DNA of 64,000 bases from Cristatella mucedo (Eukaryota; Bryozoa; Phylactolaemata; Cristatellidae), in the NCBI GenBank assembly GCA_009760855.2, contig WPIO01000103.1:50001-114000 (forward strand), in the 5' to 3' direction. The translations under genes were made by a program, and so were the position numbers. Below, one piece after another: positions 1-10,859 of the stretch. Below the pieces are notes generated by a model that saw only the letters and a list, made by a program, of their open reading frames with translations, did not search any database and was not told the DNA's origin. Within the stretch, counting starts at the first letter, position 1. Every line of letters starts with the position of its first letter.

Positions 1-111
1 GCGGCCACCCGAGCTCGGCCAACCGAGCTCGCGCCGTCGCCTCGCTGCGGTCGGACGCGGGCGAGCGACGCCTCGGCGCGCGCCCGCGGCGAGGCGGTGC
101 GCCGGAGGAAC

Positions 112-222
112 GCTCTGAGCGCTGGCTGTGAGCGCTGGCTGTGAGCGCTGGCTGTGTGGCTCTGGGCGCTGGCTCTGATGCCCTGACTCGGTGAGCGCTG
201 GCTCTGAGCGCTGACTCTCAGA
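112..222. repeat. Short degenerate tandem repeat
   Basis: About eight imperfect copies of a 12-13 bp unit built on GAGCGCTGGCTGT follow one another. The flanks are CpG-rich. No gene is visible in the first 240 bases. Confidence 0.75.
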
Positions 223-239
223 TGGAGTTTACTCGCCGA

Positions 240-1205
240 GTGACGCAACAGCACTCATAGCTTGGTCCCTTAAACCAACTCAGCCGAATGCTTGCCTTGC
301 CGGCATTCGATCCTGGATGTCGGAAAACTTCTTGAAATTAAATGACGATAAAACCCAGCTCTTGGACGCCGTGACAAATTTTTACGTCAGTTGCAGGCTT
401 CTCTAAAGCTCGGTGCCTCCCAGTACAGCGAATTAGCCGCCGCTTTCCTAGTGACTGCTAGGGTGTAATTCTACAGGTTTCCAATTATTAGATTGCAAAA
501 ATCTCCGTCGGAATTCTTGTGACTGATACTATGCAGTTTTGCAGTTATTTACCACGCAGCGTCTTCTGTCGCTTCTTTGTCTATCTGCTATGACAGCTAC
601 TTCAACTATACTTACTGCCTTGGCTGTCACCAAGATGCTGTCCTCGTGAGTCACTCGTCATTTATGAGAAGCTTCTCATTTCCGTTGAGATTCAAGCGAC
701 ACCACTCCACTGAAACAGCTCTCTTCCGTTTAACAAACGACATCCTCTTCGCCAACCGGCGACTAAGTGAATGTCACGTGCCCTAGCTGCTAGAGCCATC
801 AGCTGCCTTCGCTACTAGTGATCACGCTATCCTACTTGCACGATTTAGAGCAACTATTGGTCTGGCAGAGGAGGCGCTGGCGTGGTTCAAATCGTACTTT
901 CCGATCGTGTTCAACCCGTTTTGTGTGGCGGCCCAATTTTTTCCGCAAGACCAGTCGCCTGCGGAGTCCCGCAAGAGTTCGTCAGTAGTTGATTGCTGTG
1001 CTTCATTCATACTGAATTTCTGGGAAAACGTATTCGGGTCCATGGATCCGCTATGACTTCTATGGTGACGATACTCAGCTGTATCTGTTTTTTAAAGCCA
1101 CCGGAATCTGCTGCAATGACTGATAAATTGAATTCTTGCCTTGCAGACATTCTATCCCGGATGTCTGCAAATTGTCCTTAACTAAGTGACAATAAAACTG
1201 AACTG
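240..1205 (+). mobile_element. Decayed LINE reverse transcriptase, plus orientation
   Basis: Frameshifted pieces of a non-LTR reverse transcriptase can be read in order. They include HSTETALFRLTNDIL near 700, SDHAILLARF and an SYFSDR-like stretch near 820-900, ACGVPQ near 960, the catalytic core as FYGDDTQLYL near 1,055-1,090, and a DNKTELLL-like stretch near 1,185. A separate scrap with LNDDKTQLL lies near 300-370. Stops and frameshifts are frequent, so it is a dead copy. The motif order and the 3' tails of sibling copies in this window suggest the CR1/L2 group. Confidence 0.8.
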
Positions 1206-1860
1206 CTACTCAGAGGACATCCCCAGTGTTTGGCTTCGTACGAGGAATAGGTAAACAGTTAGATTCCAAAAAGCGAGTGGTACTATGATTAGCCTGGTGG
1301 AGGAGTAGATATGATAGGTAGGCTGGAGCCAAAGAATAAAGTGACCTAAAAGTGAGTGACGAAACCTTGATGTCGATCCGTTGCTTGACTGGGAGTGCAG
1401 GTCGGCGAGACCAGTGCAGGTCGGCGAGACGTGGTGTGATGTGACAGCTGCGACGCTCACGACAGACAAGCCTAGCTGCAGATTTCTGCACCAGCTGCAA
1501 GCACCTGATAGCACAGGGCGGTAGACCAGCAAGCAGTGAATTACAAAAGTCGAGACGGGATGCCACAAATGCACAGACCAATTTTGATCTGGTATCCCTG
1601 CAAGCCAGCATCTTAGCTATGTTAGGTAGCTGAAAGTAGGCATACCTGACTTAGGAGCTGATGCGGTCGTCTAATGAAAGGTCACTTTGGAGCATGACAC
1701 CTAGATTTCGAGCTTATTCAACAGGAGATATACTACCAGAGCCCATTTCGAGCATTAGCCTTTCCAATTTGTGAGTGACACTTGGCTTGATCATAACCAC
1801 GAAGTTCGTTTTATCATCATAATCGAGATGAAATCGGTTGGCTATTGATAGCCGACCAAA
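1206..1860 (-). mobile_element. LINE reverse transcriptase C-terminal part, minus orientation
   Basis: A 133-codon open frame (1,210-1,611) reads SRLDFCNSLLAGLP, LQLVQKSAARLVCRERR, HITPRLADLHW and LAPAYLSYLLLHQ. This is the conserved region after the catalytic core in CR1/L2-like LINEs. Upstream on the same strand (1,611-1,860) further pieces with DDKTNFVVM and NLGVMLQSDL can be read. It abuts the plus-oriented fragment directly, so the two meet with their internal ends facing. The canonical 3' tail is missing. Confidence 0.8.
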
Positions 1861-2032
1861 GACCGTTTAGGCTTTGAGCTTGCTGTAGAAAACTCCGTAA
1901 AAGTACCACAGAATAGTCTCCTAGGAAACAGTCCTCGTCCAGGGTAGCGTTCGCTGTCTCGCACACACACCTCACTATCCAGTAAATACTGCAGGTACAC
2001 CCGTACTCTCTGTTTGTATATTAGGGTATGCA

Positions 2033-2035
<3 letters not shown>

Positions 2036-2099
<64 letters not shown>

Positions 2100-2168
2100 A
2101 TATCTACACATATATATATACATATATATATATATATGCATATATATATACATATATATATATATATG

Positions 2169-2240
<72 letters not shown>
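2036..2240. repeat. (TA)n then (TG)n compound microsatellite
   Basis: About 130 bp of alternating TA with a few TATACA interruptions runs straight into about 66 bp of TG. Open frames inside are simple-repeat artefacts. Confidence 0.95.
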
Positions 2241-2245
<5 letters not shown>

Positions 2246-2320
2246 GACCCTGCTAAATCAGCTAACATATATGCATTATTCCTTATACACTTGTATGTAC
2301 TGATGTATAAAAGTATAAAG

Positions 2321-2506
2321 CGGCGGTTCTCAACCTTCCTAATGCCGCGACCCTTTAATACAGTCTCTCATGTTGTGGCGACCCCAACCATAAAGTTATT
2401 GTACGCAGAATGTGGAAATGCGTGTTTTCCGATGGTCTGAGGCGACCCCTGAGAAAGGGTCTTTCGACCTCCAAAGAGGTCGCGACCCACAGGTTGAGGA
2501 TCGCTG
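2321..2506 (+). mobile_element. SPIN-like non-autonomous hAT element, copy 1
   Basis: The 186 bp element begins with CGGCGGTTCTCAACC and ends with GGTTGAGGATCGCTG, which are imperfect terminal inverted repeats. It is flanked by 8 bp near-duplicates (GTATAAAG at 2,313-2,320 and GTACAGAG at 2,507-2,514; 6 of 8 match), as expected for hAT insertion. The ends and interior (GGGTCGCG blocks, TTTTCCGATGGTCTTAGG-like centre) match what I recall of SPIN miniature elements, known for horizontal transfer between animals. It has no coding capacity. A second copy lies at 31,116-31,302 in the same orientation. Confidence 0.85.
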
Positions 2507-2689
2507 GTACAGAGTATATACTAGTTGTCCACACGTTTCTTCCAGCAGTCGCCACCTCGTCTAGCTATTGCTGCAAAGCAAGAGCGAATGATGTTCGTAC
2601 CGTGCAAGACGAAATGAACGTAGTTAATAATTATAATAATAGCTCGCAGCACGTTTGATTGCTGCAAGTACAGACGATGATGCACTGCG

Positions 2690-5600
2690 GCTAGTGCGGC
2701 GTCATTCCCGGCCGCGCGCCGCACTCTAGCCAGCCAGAGGAGCGTGCCGAGCAGCGAAACCTAGCGACGGTCGTCGTCGTCGGAACTCTTCCGTTCCTGT
2801 CGCACGGTGACGAGTGAGGCGTGAAAGACACGCCCACCAACGCGGACGCCCATCGCCGCTGCTGCACGTTTTTTGAATGTCGATCGCTGTTCGCCGAGCG
2901 CGCTCAGCGTCGTGGGCGCAAGGTGAGATGGCCTACTATTCGCAGTCGTCACCCGTGCCTCTGCAAAGCGTCGACCGGGCTCGCGACGTCCTTGGGCACG
3001 CAAGGCCAGATGGCCCGCTGTTTTGTACGCGTACAGCGAAGCCCCACCGGTTGCTGGCTGCCGCCGGTCGCTGTCGGCGACGGAATCGCGTGCCGCCGAC
3101 AGACGTCGCCCGTGTCTCCGCAAAGCTACGACCGCAGTCGCGACATATAGTTTTTCAATTCAATTCCCTCGTTACTTGTCTCGCACCCGGCACAGGTGCC
3201 CGCGGATGGCGCTTGCAGCGAGGACCCTCCACGAAATTGCGCTTCCAGTCTTCAATGCCAAGAGGGTGCGAGGAGCAGAACGTTGGACTCACACGCCATC
3301 ACTTACCCGCCCGCACCCCTCGGACGGGCCAGCTTCAATGGCGGAGCTCTAGAGCTTACCTGGAGCCGTAGAGCGGCCTGCGAAGGACGCACTTTTTACG
3401 GGACAGCGTCGGCTCGTCGCCGAGTTAGACGGCCGCGGCTCGATCAGCCGCCGTGGCTCAACCAGCCGCCGCGGCCCAGCGGCGCTTTCCTCGCGGCGGC
3501 CGCCGCCGCCCACGCAGCGCTTAGCGGCCAGCGGCACGCCGAGGACCCCGGCGGCGGTGCCTGCCACCGCCGCTGCCGGCCCTGCTGCTGGGGGCCTGCG
3601 CCGCGGCCGCCTGCACCGGCTCGCCCACGGGCGGCCGATGACAGCTCACCCTCGCGAAACCGCAGAACGGCTAGCGCGCGCGCACGTGGGTTTGCATTGC
3701 GGTCGCGCGTCCTTTATAGCGCCAGTGCCAGCGGTGAGGCGCAGGGAGAAGTTTGCAGCTGCTTCCGCGCCTCCTCCTCCTCCAGCAAGCCCCCGGCGGC
3801 GGCGGCGGCGGCGACGACGCAGGATTCCCGGTGTCGGCATGCCAGTCGCATTCACTGCCGGTCGTGCGTGCGGGCGCGAACGCGGCCAGGCGTGCAAGCT
3901 CGGCGGGCGAGGGCGGTAGCTTAGCCGCGGGCGTGTAAACAGCTTGTTTGCCGTGCGTCTGTCGAGAGCCGCGCTGTCACCGAGTTACGCGTGCTATTTC
4001 GTGTGGGCTTAGCGAGTCGACTTGGAAGAAACCCGACCTCGAGGGGCGACGAGTCGGTTTAAGCATATACCGCGCGACGTGGCGAATACGACCCTGCGGC
4101 GCACGCGAGCTCGAGTCCCCCCCTAGACTGCCTCGCAGCAGCCGAAGCGGCGGCGGCGGCGTCTTAGCGCTGCTGCTGCCGCCGCCGAGGCCACGGCCCC
4201 CAGAACCGCCGCTGCTGCCGCGGCGGCGGCGGCGTCCTCGGTCAGCTGAACTCGCGTCGAACGCGCGCCGGTCGTCATCGCCTCCACAGGTCGGTGTCGC
4301 CGCCGCCGCCGGAGGCTCGACGTGCGCCAGCTCGCGCGCCGCCACCGTCGCCGCCGCCGCCGTGCTATTGCGAAATATATCGGCAGCCGCTGTTCTAAGG
4401 CTTAGAGAGGGGGCGGTCGCCGCTGGCTGCGTGCGGGTGCGACTGCACGCAGCCAGCGCGGCGAGCGCGGCCGTCCAGTCCATTGCTCGAAGAGAGCGGA
4501 TCGCATCGATTTTAGAGCCGCCGCCGGTGACGCGAGGACGTTGGTCGGCGACCGCCGGCGAGCGATTATCAGACGCCGCGCGGCTGAGCGCTGCCAATGT
4601 TTCCGCGGCGGCGGCCTGACTCGAGCGCGGCCGTACTTCCGCAGACTGCTGTTTGCCGTGCGAAGCTTTCGTCGAGCTGCCCGCTTTTGTCTCGCCTGCG
4701 CTCGCCACTTTTTCTCTCTCTATTTTCCGAGCGCTCGCTCATTGTTAGGCCCGCACCGCGACTCGCCGCTCTCTCCCCCGGGGTCGATAGACGCGCGCGC
4801 GCGGGGTAAATCGGTGAAGCCTCAGCGCGGCTGCGGCTGCGGCTGCTGCCCGCGGGGCAGAGGACGGGTTGCTCGCGCCGCCGCGCAGACGAGAGGGCTC
4901 ACTTCACCGAGGACCCTCGACTTGGCCCCGCCCGCCCGCCATTCTTCCGCCGCGGCGTCGTCATTCGGCGGCGCCCGGGTGTCGACCGCCCCCCCGCCCG
5001 CTGGCCGCGCCATCGCCGCCTCTCTCGCCCCTGTCGCTTCCGGTGCGAGGCGAGCGTGCAGCGGCGAAGCTGCGGCGGCCGCCGCCGCAGGCCACGGCGA
5101 CGGCCTGTTCGCTGCCGTTCCCGAGGGCAGTCGGATGGTTCTCAAGCGTGCAGCCGCAGGGCTCGTGTGCGTCGACGGCCCCATCTCTTCTTTTTCTTTC
5201 CTTCTGGCGACCGTTCGCGTTAGCGCTTGGGCGGCGGCGTGGCTGCTGCTGACCTTTGAGTGTTTGCACGCAGACCTAGCGGATCCAGCGAATGCATGCG
5301 GGAAGCTGCTCGAGCGACGCGACGCTGTTCGAGCCGTCTGCGCGTGCGGCTGTAATGCTGCCCTGCTAGCGCTGTAACCGGCGGCTGCAACTCTGCAGCT
5401 CGCGAGAGCGGCCGGCGGCGGCCGCGCGTCGACCGAGCGGAGCGTCGTTCGTGGCGAGGAGAGTCGCCTCGCTGAGGCTTCGCTCGCCGGGCGTCGCTCC
5501 ATTCCGCACCAGCGGCCCGCATTCTTTGCGCGCTATCGCGAGTTATATTTTTCCGCGAGCGTCATTTATAGTTTACGATTGAAAAGAACTAGAAGCTACT

Positions 5601-6330
5601 GTTTGTCGGCTTGTTTAACTTTCGAGCTAAAGGGACCGCTCGGCCGAGCGGCGGCCATTGTGTGCGCCGCAGCGCTTTACACCCCATTGGTCTCGGCGTA
5701 TTGTGCGCTCCGCTAGTCAGTTTGTTGACTCTACACGTTATAACAAATCTAATTAACACTTAACTAATCGTCGCCCATTGAGCGCGCGCACAATCACATC
5801 AAACCGCATTGTGCGCGCGCACAATGCGCTCCGTCGGGTGCGAACTCAAACACTCGCGAGTCGCACAGGTGAGCGCCAAGCAAAGCAAACACGCACCCGC
5901 TCGGTCCCTTGTGCTCGCGCATCTGCGCTCCTCAGCGCTCGCGCACGTGCGCCGCTGCTCGCCGTTGCCGACGCGCGGGCGCTCTATAGAGAGAGCGCCC
6001 GCGCTTGTTCGCTAGCGGTCGTGCCTCTTTGTCCGCCCGCGCGCGCGCGCCCGCCCGCTCTCGCCCTCAATGGGCCGCCCTCCTGCTTGCCTGGAGAGCG
6101 ATCCGTCCAAGCGGCCGGCTGCTCGGCCGGCGCCGCGATTGCGCTGGCTGCGCCCCCTGGCTCTCGCGCGTTGGCATGCTGGCGGATGGCGAGCCGCTCG
6201 GGTAGGGTGAGGAGGAGGGCAGCTGAGGGGGCGGGGTCAGCGACGGCGGCCATCCGAGAAGCGGCTGCCCGGTAGCATGGCGGCAGCGCCGCTCGCTGAT
6301 GCAGAGACGTCACCCTGGTTACTCCGCACA
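2690..6330. other. Large CpG-rich block without recognised exons
   Basis: About 3.6 kb is extremely rich in CpG, with GCC/CGG runs. Several long open frames cross it on both strands (for example 4,541-5,377 plus and 3,977-4,708 minus). They overlap one another, are rich in Ala, Arg and Pro, and match no family I know, so I read them as composition artefacts. The block could be an unmethylated CpG island or promoter of a gene whose exons I cannot see, or a distal regulatory island of the islet locus. Confidence 0.6.
5653..5829. promoter_or_regulatory. Cluster of ATTGTGCGC motifs with a 24 bp perfect palindrome
   Basis: Inside the CpG-rich block the motif ATTGTG(T/C)GC, or its complement, recurs near 5,655, 5,700, 5,787 and 5,809. 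The last site is a perfect 24 bp palindrome at 5,805-5,828 whose arms are CGCATTGTGCGC and its complement. A 16 bp palindrome (CCGCTCGGCCGAGCGG) and an inverted CCAAT box (ATTGG near 5,687) lie within 200 bp. This resembles promoter architecture. No transcript start is proven. Confidence 0.45.
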
Positions 6331-6539
6331 ATGAGGAACGCGCCCTTTGGCTGGGTTGGTAACCGGAGCTAGGCAGCGCCTCAGGGAACGAGACGGCAAG
6401 AGGTGGGCGTGACGATGCTGGGGGGGGGGGCTGGCGAGAAAGTGGCTGGTGTTGCCCATATTATGGCGGTCGAGCCGTCTCAAGCTGGAGCAGAGAGAAA
6501 CCGAGAGCATTTGAGCGAAACCCGAGATTGGCATTGGGA

Positions 6540-6557
6540 GACAGAGGAGGAAAGAGA

Positions 6558-6632
<75 letters not shown>

Positions 6633-6687
6633 CATGAGAGAAAGAGAGTGAGAGAGACGGTGACGCGGAGAGAGACAGAGGCAGAGA

Positions 6688-6741
<54 letters not shown>

Positions 6742-6813
6742 GAGAGTGAGAGAAAGAGCATGAGAGAAAGAGAGTGAGAGAGACGGTGACACGGAGAGAG
6801 ACAGAGGCAGAGA

Positions 6814-6869
<56 letters not shown>

Positions 6870-7089
6870 GAGAGTGAGAGAAAGAGCATGAGAGAAAGAG
6901 AGTGAGAGAGACGGTGACACGGAGAGAGACAGAGGCAGAGAGGAAGAGAGAGAGAGACAGATAGACAGAGAGGAAGAAAAAGAAAGAGAGATGCAGAGAG
7001 TGAGAGAAATGTATAGACACGGAGAAAAAGAGTATGAGAAAGGGAGAGGGACAGAGAGATGAAGAGAGAGAGAGAGACGAGAGAGAGAG

Positions 7090-7121
<32 letters not shown>

Positions 7122-7146
7122 TGAGAGAGAGAGAGAGAGAGAGAGA
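6540..7146. repeat. GA microsatellite with an embedded ~126 bp higher-order unit
   Basis: Pure (GA)n runs alternate with a non-random block containing AAAGAGCATGAGAGAAAGAG, then a CGGTGAC(G/A)CGG block and ACAGAGGCAGAGAGG. The block recurs three times about 126-128 bp apart (near 6,627, 6,753 and 6,881). The segment is therefore a minisatellite built on a microsatellite. Open frames across it encode only Arg-Glu or Ser-Leu repeats. Confidence 0.9.
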
Positions 7147-7339
7147 ATTGGTCAAACAGAAAGACGAACAATTCATGAGAGAAGCACGAGGTAGGTAAGA
7201 GGATCGCTGAATTTTTCGTACGAGGTGGGACGGTCGCCGGAAAAGCCGGCGACCGTAGGACTGTGCTTCCCGATCGCGAGCAGGAAAGACCGAAGTCGAG
7301 CGTTGGCAGGCCCGGTCGATGCTGCTAATCTGTGCGCTC

Positions 7340-7348
<9 letters not shown>

Positions 7349-7397
<49 letters not shown>
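7349..7397. repeat. (CCG)n trinucleotide run
   Basis: About 16 uninterrupted CCG units. A 10 bp perfect stem (CGGTCGCCGG, AAAAG loop) lies shortly upstream at about 7,229-7,253. From here to about 8,160 I see no gene and no other element. Confidence 0.9.
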
Positions 7398-8159
7398 CTG
7401 GGGATTGTTGGTCATGGCAGGCGGCCGCTGTCAAAGTTTCCGCCCGAGGCGACACGAGCGCGAGCGACGACGACTCAGCTCAACATGGAGCGGCCTGAGA
7501 GTACGGCTGGCTAGGTCGGCTGCTAGCATTGCACATCGTGCCGTTCGCAGTATACAGACAGCCGCCAGGTGCCGCCGGCGCGACACGCTCCAGGCTTGCA
7601 AGCGAGTAAGCGAACTGCCTTTTTGACGTCCTCTTTCCTTCGGCCTCGTGGTCGGTTGGGCAAAGTCTCTCTCCAGTAGCGCCCTCGTTGTGTCCTCGGC
7701 TGGGATTGAGTGACAGCTCGGTGGCTGCTCCAACGTCACCCGGGCGAAGTTAGAGCTGTGTTGCGGTGCTAGCCAAGCCGCACGAACTAAAGCTATCTCT
7801 CCAGTGACTGAACAGTGGCAGTAACACTGCAAGCGAGCAAACGATGCTCTTACACGATTCAACTTTCTGATCCGAACGATATTCTAACTAGCAAGATTAT
7901 CAACGGAAACTGGCCAAGATAATAATTATAACACGGCTGATTCCTCGTATAAGAATTTCGAATTTAAGAACACTCGGCTTATTAAATAGCAGTTCTGCAT
8001 CCCAGAAATTCTGTTAAGTATTAAGAAATATTAGTCTCATTCCACATGTGAGAATGCTCCTCATATAAGAATTCCCATTTGCTGGCTCGAGCGTGTGCGG
8101 AGTCGACTGTAGCGTGTTTGCATAGCGGCCACAGAAAACTAAACCACTTCAGGAATTCA

Positions 8160-9645
8160 AGCTTGAATAGAGTACATCTGCTTGCTTTGCTTGATCTTTC
8201 GTCAGCATTCGATACTATTGATCAAGTCCTTCTCGAGAGCCGCTAATTTCGCCCGGGCATCCCTGGCCCTGCACTACCGTGGTTTCGGTGCTATTTAATA
8301 TAATAATATATAATATAATTCATTTATATAGCGCCCCAAGAGAACTTAATCTCTATTCGGGCGCTTCACATATGCCTTGGGGCTCGAGCCCACGACCTCA
8401 GTCAGACCTTGGTCGGGGCGAGCACCTTAACGGCTAGACCAAACCAGCTCGGCATATTTAAGTGGGAGAGGCATATTTAAGTGGAAGACGCCAGAGGATT
8501 GATGTCTGCGAGAAAAAATTATTCACAGAACCACTGAAGAATGATACACCCCAGGGCTTTATGCTTTTTCAGCCTCTTTTTATACTTTCCATCTTGCGGA
8601 TGTAATCGTAAATTGCGAATCTAGTCTTGTAGTTCTATTCCAACGATACACAGCTGCTTTGATCGCTCACAGCATTTCAGCACGTCAAACTCTCTCAACT
8701 CCCTTGCTGCATGTATTGCTGAAAACTTCACTTGGGTGGAAGGATAATTTCTCAAATTGAATGAAAGTAAAACAAGCTTACTAGTTATGGGCTAACACAG
8801 TGACACTCAGAAAGCGGAAAGCTTAACGTTCAAAATCGGCTCTGCCAACAAGTCTCTCGTAGCATCCACACGGAATCTAGGTTTTCTTTTCTGAAGTCCT
8901 TTCACTAGACTACACATAAGCTCCACAGTCAAGTCTGCCTACTTTCAGTTGCCTTGCAAAATCCTGGCCTACTGGAACACGTATACTAAATCCAAGTCGT
9001 TCCTTGCATTTGTGGCAACCCGTCTCGACTTCTGTAGCTCAGTACCTGCACGTCTTCCGGCCCGCAAAATGAACAAAATCAGGCACTTACAGGTGGTGCA
9101 AAACTTTTCAGCCAGGCTTGTCTGTCGTGAGCGTTGCATTTACCACATCACACCACGCTTCAGTGAATTGCTCTGATTCCAAATCAAGCAGCCTATTGAC
9201 TTCAAGCCTTTATCACTCACTTTAAGGCTCCTTCATTATCTTTCTTCATCACACCAATCTGAAGTAATTACCAATAAGTCAATGCGTCGTACCAACCACT
9301 CTTCCGACTCAAATCACTTAGCTGTGCTTCGAACCAATGTCAAATTCCTGAGAGACCGTTACTTAAGTTCGTGTGGTCTTAAAAATCCCGAAACTCACTC
9401 CTAACTGACGTCACGATATCCATTGATTTGAAATTTAAACTAAAACCGTAACTTTTCCTTACATCTTTCGCTGGGTGCTTGTGATTTTTCTCGTGAATGC
9501 TTATGCGTGCTGATACTGTGCATGTTACCACTAGCCATGAATGCATGTTGACGCTGAGCATGTTACAACTAACCATATAGTCATGCATCCTTTACAGTAT
9601 ATTTGGAGTGCTTAAAAAGCAATTTCCTGAAGGTGATATACAAAT
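8160..9645 (+). mobile_element. LINE relic, plus orientation, with a SINE inside
   Basis: Decayed non-LTR reverse transcriptase pieces read in order. They are ALLDLSSAFDTID near 8,190, a degenerate catalytic core as FYSNDTQLL near 8,640, ATRLDFCSS and LQVVQNFSARLVCRERC near 9,010-9,140, and a C-terminal LFLTSFAGCL-like stretch near 9,450. The order and phrasing match the other LINE copies. A tRNA-type SINE (8,295-8,453) interrupts it just after the first block. Many stops show it is dead. Confidence 0.75.
8295..8453 (-). mobile_element. tRNA-derived SINE (family A) with LINE-like tail
   Basis: On the minus strand the head resembles a tRNA promoter. It has an A-box-like GGTCTAGCCGTTAAGGTGCT and a B-box-like GGGCTCGAGCCCC. 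The tail reads GAAGCGCCC, then TTAAGTTCTCT, then GGGCGCTATATAAATGAATT. The tail matches the 3' ends of LINE copies in this window. Sister copies lie at 37,665-37,831, 47,650-47,815 and, tail only, 48,340-48,425. Confidence 0.75.
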
Positions 9646-9647
9646 AT

Positions 9648-10810
9648 ATTATTTTTATTCTTATTTCTAGGCATTTTACATATTCTCTAGGGGAAGCGTG
9701 TTGATTTAGTTAGTGATAACATGCACGGTGTCAGCAGGAATCAGCACACAAAGGACAGTTCACATCAACTCAGGAAATGCAATGAAGAACGGGTGCATTT
9801 TAGCTTCTGTTTAAATATCATCAAGTTAGGCATGCGTTAATGCTAGTTGAGAGTCAATTCTAGGCTTTGGAAAAGCACAGTCTCCAAAGGATTTCAGGCT
9901 TGTTCTAGGAACTTCTAAATGACTCGAGTCAGAAGAGTGGATGGTGTCGCACTCAAATCCCGATTTTCAAGTAGCCCAGATATTTAGGATGGAGCAAAAG
10001 AATGGAGGGACCTGAAGTTGAGCAGCAAACTTTCAATTTAATAGGCTGCTCTATGGGTAGCCAGTGCAGGTTTTCTAGTGAAATGTCACTTTGGAACATG
10101 ACATCAGGATTTCGCGCACATGTAACAGGAGAAAAATTTGGAGAGAGCTCACTTTGAGCGATGGTTTTTCCCATTTCCGAGTCTCAATAGGCTTGCCCAT
10201 AATTGGCAAGTTTGCTTTATCGTCATTCAATTTGAAAAACTTTGCTGCAATCAAGTGTAAATATCAGCAATACATGCAGCGAGGAAGTTGAGAGTTCAAG
10301 TTGCTTGAAGGCAGGGAGGGATAGCAACACAAGTACAGCTGTGTATCATTTACGTAGAAATGAAAGCCTAGACTGTGCTGGGATATTAAATCGGGAAGAT
10401 GGAGAACGTGACTTACAAAGAGAAGTGGACTTAGCACTTGGCTACTCCACACGTTGAGGCTCTGCGGCTGACCATTGCCTGTTTACATACATGCTCTCCA
10501 GTCTCCTACTATGACAGGACTTATACCATTGCAGTGCTGTGCCAGTGATGCCCTGGGGAGATAAGTGGCGCTCATGAAGGACTCTGTGATCTATAGTATC
10601 AAACGCTGCCGGAAGATCCTGAAAAGCAAGCAGCGAGATTCAAACTGGGTCTTTTCTCCTGAGGTCGTTATGCACCCTAAGCAGCTCTAAGCGTAGTGAT
10701 TAGCTCTAAAACCCAACTGGAACTTGCACGGATCGCACTAAGTTTCTACGGACTTTCAGAGGAAGTTAGCAGAGCTTGACACACACAACTCAGACCTCAA
10801 ACGTGCAGCT
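9648..10810 (-). mobile_element. LINE relic, minus orientation
   Basis: The minus strand shows VLSPLLFVSHV and FHFYVNDTQLYLC (10,264-10,452). The catalytic YADD box has decayed to YVND. Further down it shows FQSDISLENLHWLPIEQPIKLKV (9,953-10,174). The 3' tail with AATGCCTAGAAATAAG and an AT-rich end lies at 9,648-9,690. It therefore sits tail-to-tail with the preceding plus-oriented copy. Confidence 0.75.
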
Positions 10811-10859
10811 TTAGGGGCCAATCGGACGTGCTCGAGTTGGTTTGAGGCGCCGCCGAACT

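Noticed and set aside
240-1860. Twin-priming inversion of one LINE
   Set aside because: The two parts are complementary in content, but the order is wrong. Reading with the 3' part forward, the inverted 5' part lies downstream, not upstream as twin priming would give.
3977-5502. Long overlapping open frames of 220-280 codons on both strands
   Set aside because: They are Ala/Arg/Pro-rich, overlap in opposite strands inside CpG-rich DNA, lack domains and have no convincing splice chain. Composition explains their length.
6403-7455. Open frames encoding Arg-Glu or Ser-Leu repeats
   Set aside because: They are translations of GA/CT microsatellites. The same holds for frames at 13,030-13,670, 15,995-16,396, 20,129-20,974, 21,487-22,242, 22,556-23,249 and 24,039-25,041.
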